A DNA stretch of 5,533 bases, from assembly GCA_903958265.1 (NCBI GenBank), contig CAJBSQ010000711.1:1-5533 (forward strand). The letters are read 5' to 3'. Positions 4,423 through 5,533 of the stretch are shown here, in pieces. Numbering within the stretch: position 1 is the stretch's first letter; every line of letters begins with the position of its first letter. A model generated the notes under the pieces. That model was not told the origin of the DNA. It made no database searches and saw only the letters and a list, made by a program, of their open reading frames with translations. Made by a program: the position numbers and the translations under genes. The DNA is from an uncultured Planctomycetaceae bacterium (lineage in GTDB: Bacteria; Planctomycetota; Planctomycetia; Pirellulales; UBA1268).

Positions 4423-5533
4423 TCACGCCACCGGGAGGCCGTTGAAGACCTTGTTGGACATCTGCACCGTCGGCAGTCCGCCGGCGTTGAATGAGAACGA
4501 GACCGTCCCCGCCGCCGGGATCGTGGCCGTGTAGGAGGCGCTCTTGAGCCGATAGCGGGCCCCGGACACGCTCACGATCTCGGCACCCCAGAGGTTGCCG
4601 GAGGTGAGCGTGGCGTCGAGGTCGAACTCGAGCGTCCAGCCGTTGATCGGCGTGGTTCCCTGGTTCCTGATCGTCACCGTGGCCGCTATGTTTCCGGTCC
4701 AGCTGTTGGTCACGCTGAACGCCACCACATGCGGAGACACGACCGGCACGGAAGGCGGCTCCGACGAAGGCGTCGTCGTCCGATAGGATCCCTGGTCGTA
4801 GAGGGAGGCCGCGATCATGTCCGCCACGTCGAGCATGTCGAAAATCCCGTCGTAGTTGAAGTCACCGGTATCCCAGGTGGCAACCCGCGTGGCGTTGAAC
4901 AAACCACCACCGACGAGATTCCCGATGTCGAGTGCGTCGACGAGACCGTCCAGATTCGTATCGCCCGCCGCGGCCCACCCGACCATGATCTCCGTTTGGG
5001 ACATTCGCGCGCCGACGGCCCGATGACTTCCCGCCGGAGCCGCGTGTGAGCCGAGACCGGTCGCCCCGCGCCACGAGCCATCGTGCATTCCCACGATGAG
5101 CCGCTGACGGAGGGCCGTGGCATCGGTTCCCCCGGGACTCGTCACCACGCCTCCCGTTCCCACATCCAGCCGAGCGGCGGCGTCGAGCACCAGTCGCGAG
5201 ACTGCGACCGTCTCAAAACCGATGTCGAGCGTGACGCGGGCACCCGCCCGCACCTCGAGCCCGCCGCTTCCGAGAGCGGAAACATGACGGATAATAATCT
5301 CGCCTTCCTCAACCACCGTCCCTCCGGAAAATGTCGCCGCCGCGGTGAGCACGAGCGTGCCACCTCCACGCTTGATCAGCGGCGTGGTTCCCGAACGACC
5401 GATGGCATCCGTCTGCGTCACGCCCGCCGCGACGGTCACGACGCCCGTCGGCACCGAGGGCACGACGAGCGGTGGATTTTCGTCCTTGGTGACCACGGCG
5501 GTGGACGTGTAAATCCGCTGGACCTTCGCGGCC
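4423..5533 (-). CDS. Exported protein with PATR repeat, dockerin-like pair and C-terminal CBM2 (5' partial)
   Basis: C-terminal 369 residues of a larger protein; the frame stays open to the window edge, so the true start is outside. Residues are counted from the edge. Seen: a PATR/autotransporter-type beta-strand repeat (51-87, core IKRGGGTLVL); an HDGSWRG segment (150-156); two intact dockerin-like calcium loops, GDTNLDGLVDALD (190-202) and GDFNYDGIFDMLD (223-235); a Thr/Ser/Pro linker (251-267); and a family 2 carbohydrate-binding module (about 268-367) with NSW (W278), INGW (W299), NLW (W315) and SYTATIPAAG (Y334). W278, W315 and Y334 fall where CBM2 modules place the flat aromatic residues that bind cellulose or chitin; Y334 replaces the usual Trp. 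No Cys is present, so the disulfide common in CBM2 is missing. The unseen N-terminus could hold a glycoside hydrolase or more beta repeats. There is no PEP-CTERM tail. Confidence 0.88.
   Translation of the reverse strand, partial: AAKVQRIYTSTAVVTKDENPPLVVPSVPTGVVTVAAGVTQTDAIGRSGTTPLIKRGGGTLVLTAAATFSGGTVVEEGEIIIRHVSALGSGGLEVRAGARVTLDIGFETVAVSRLVLDAAARLDVGTGGVVTSPGGTDATALRQRLIVGMHDGSWRGATGLGSHAAPAGSHRAVGARMSQTEIMVGWAAAGDTNLDGLVDALDIGNLVGGGLFNATRVATWDTGDFNYDGIFDMLDVADMIAASLYDQGSYRTTTPSSEPPSVPVVSPHVVAFSVTNSWTGNIAATVTIRNQGTTPINGWTLEFDLDATLTSGNLWGAEIVSVSGARYRLKSASYTATIPAAGTVSFSFNAGGLPTVQMSNKVFNGLPVA

Noticed and set aside
5494..5496. GTG at 5494-5496 as start of the CBM2 protein
   Set aside because: The frame is open up to the window edge, there is no signal peptide after this GTG, and the PATR and dockerin parts imply a longer exported protein; the gene is simply cut.

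Overview
The window is GC-rich (third codon positions almost always G or C). It carries secreted proteins with planctomycete-type architecture: autotransporter-type beta-strand repeats, paired dockerin-like EF-hand loops and a PEP-CTERM tail. With the DUF6677-like membrane protein and an orphan ExeA-type ATPase, this suggests a Planctomycetota chromosome, probably in or near the Pirellulales. That assignment is inferred from protein content; there is no rRNA or other marker here.

Layout, left to right. (1) Positions 1-99: C-terminal tail of an unidentified plus-strand gene. (2) 153-1625 (+): exported 490-aa PEP-CTERM protein with a histidine-bearing N-terminal domain, a PATR beta-strand repeat and a dockerin-like pair. 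(3) 1651-2349 (-): rsmE, the 16S rRNA m3U1498 methyltransferase, convergent with (2) across 25 bp. (4) 2436-3320 (+): ExeA/TniB-like AAA ATPase, divergent from rsmE, with a promoter-like sequence placed so that its mRNA may be leaderless. (5) 3471-4154 (+): DUF6677-like multi-pass membrane protein with a TTG start chosen by a Shine-Dalgarno site. (6) 4154-4369 (+): 71-aa two-helix membrane protein, overlapping the end of (5) and probably translationally coupled to it. (7) 4423-5533 (-): C-terminal 369 residues of a large exported protein with a PATR repeat, a dockerin-like pair and a family 2 cellulose-binding module; its N-terminus lies beyond the right edge.

How the genes relate. The two exported proteins at the ends share one collinear module of about 200 residues with almost identical internal spacing, but end differently: a PEP-CTERM sorting tail in one, a CBM2 in the other. 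The middle holds a housekeeping RNA-modification gene, an orphan ATPase and a two-gene membrane cassette, with no visible functional link to the exported proteins. Gene ends at 1625/1651, 3320 and 4369/4423 carry GC hairpins without T-runs. I see no tRNA, rRNA, CRISPR array, insertion sequence, att site or origin, and no gene-free stretch over 300 bases. I do not see a convincing new multi-gene system. The best leads are the swapped-tail secretion module and the coupled membrane-protein pair.
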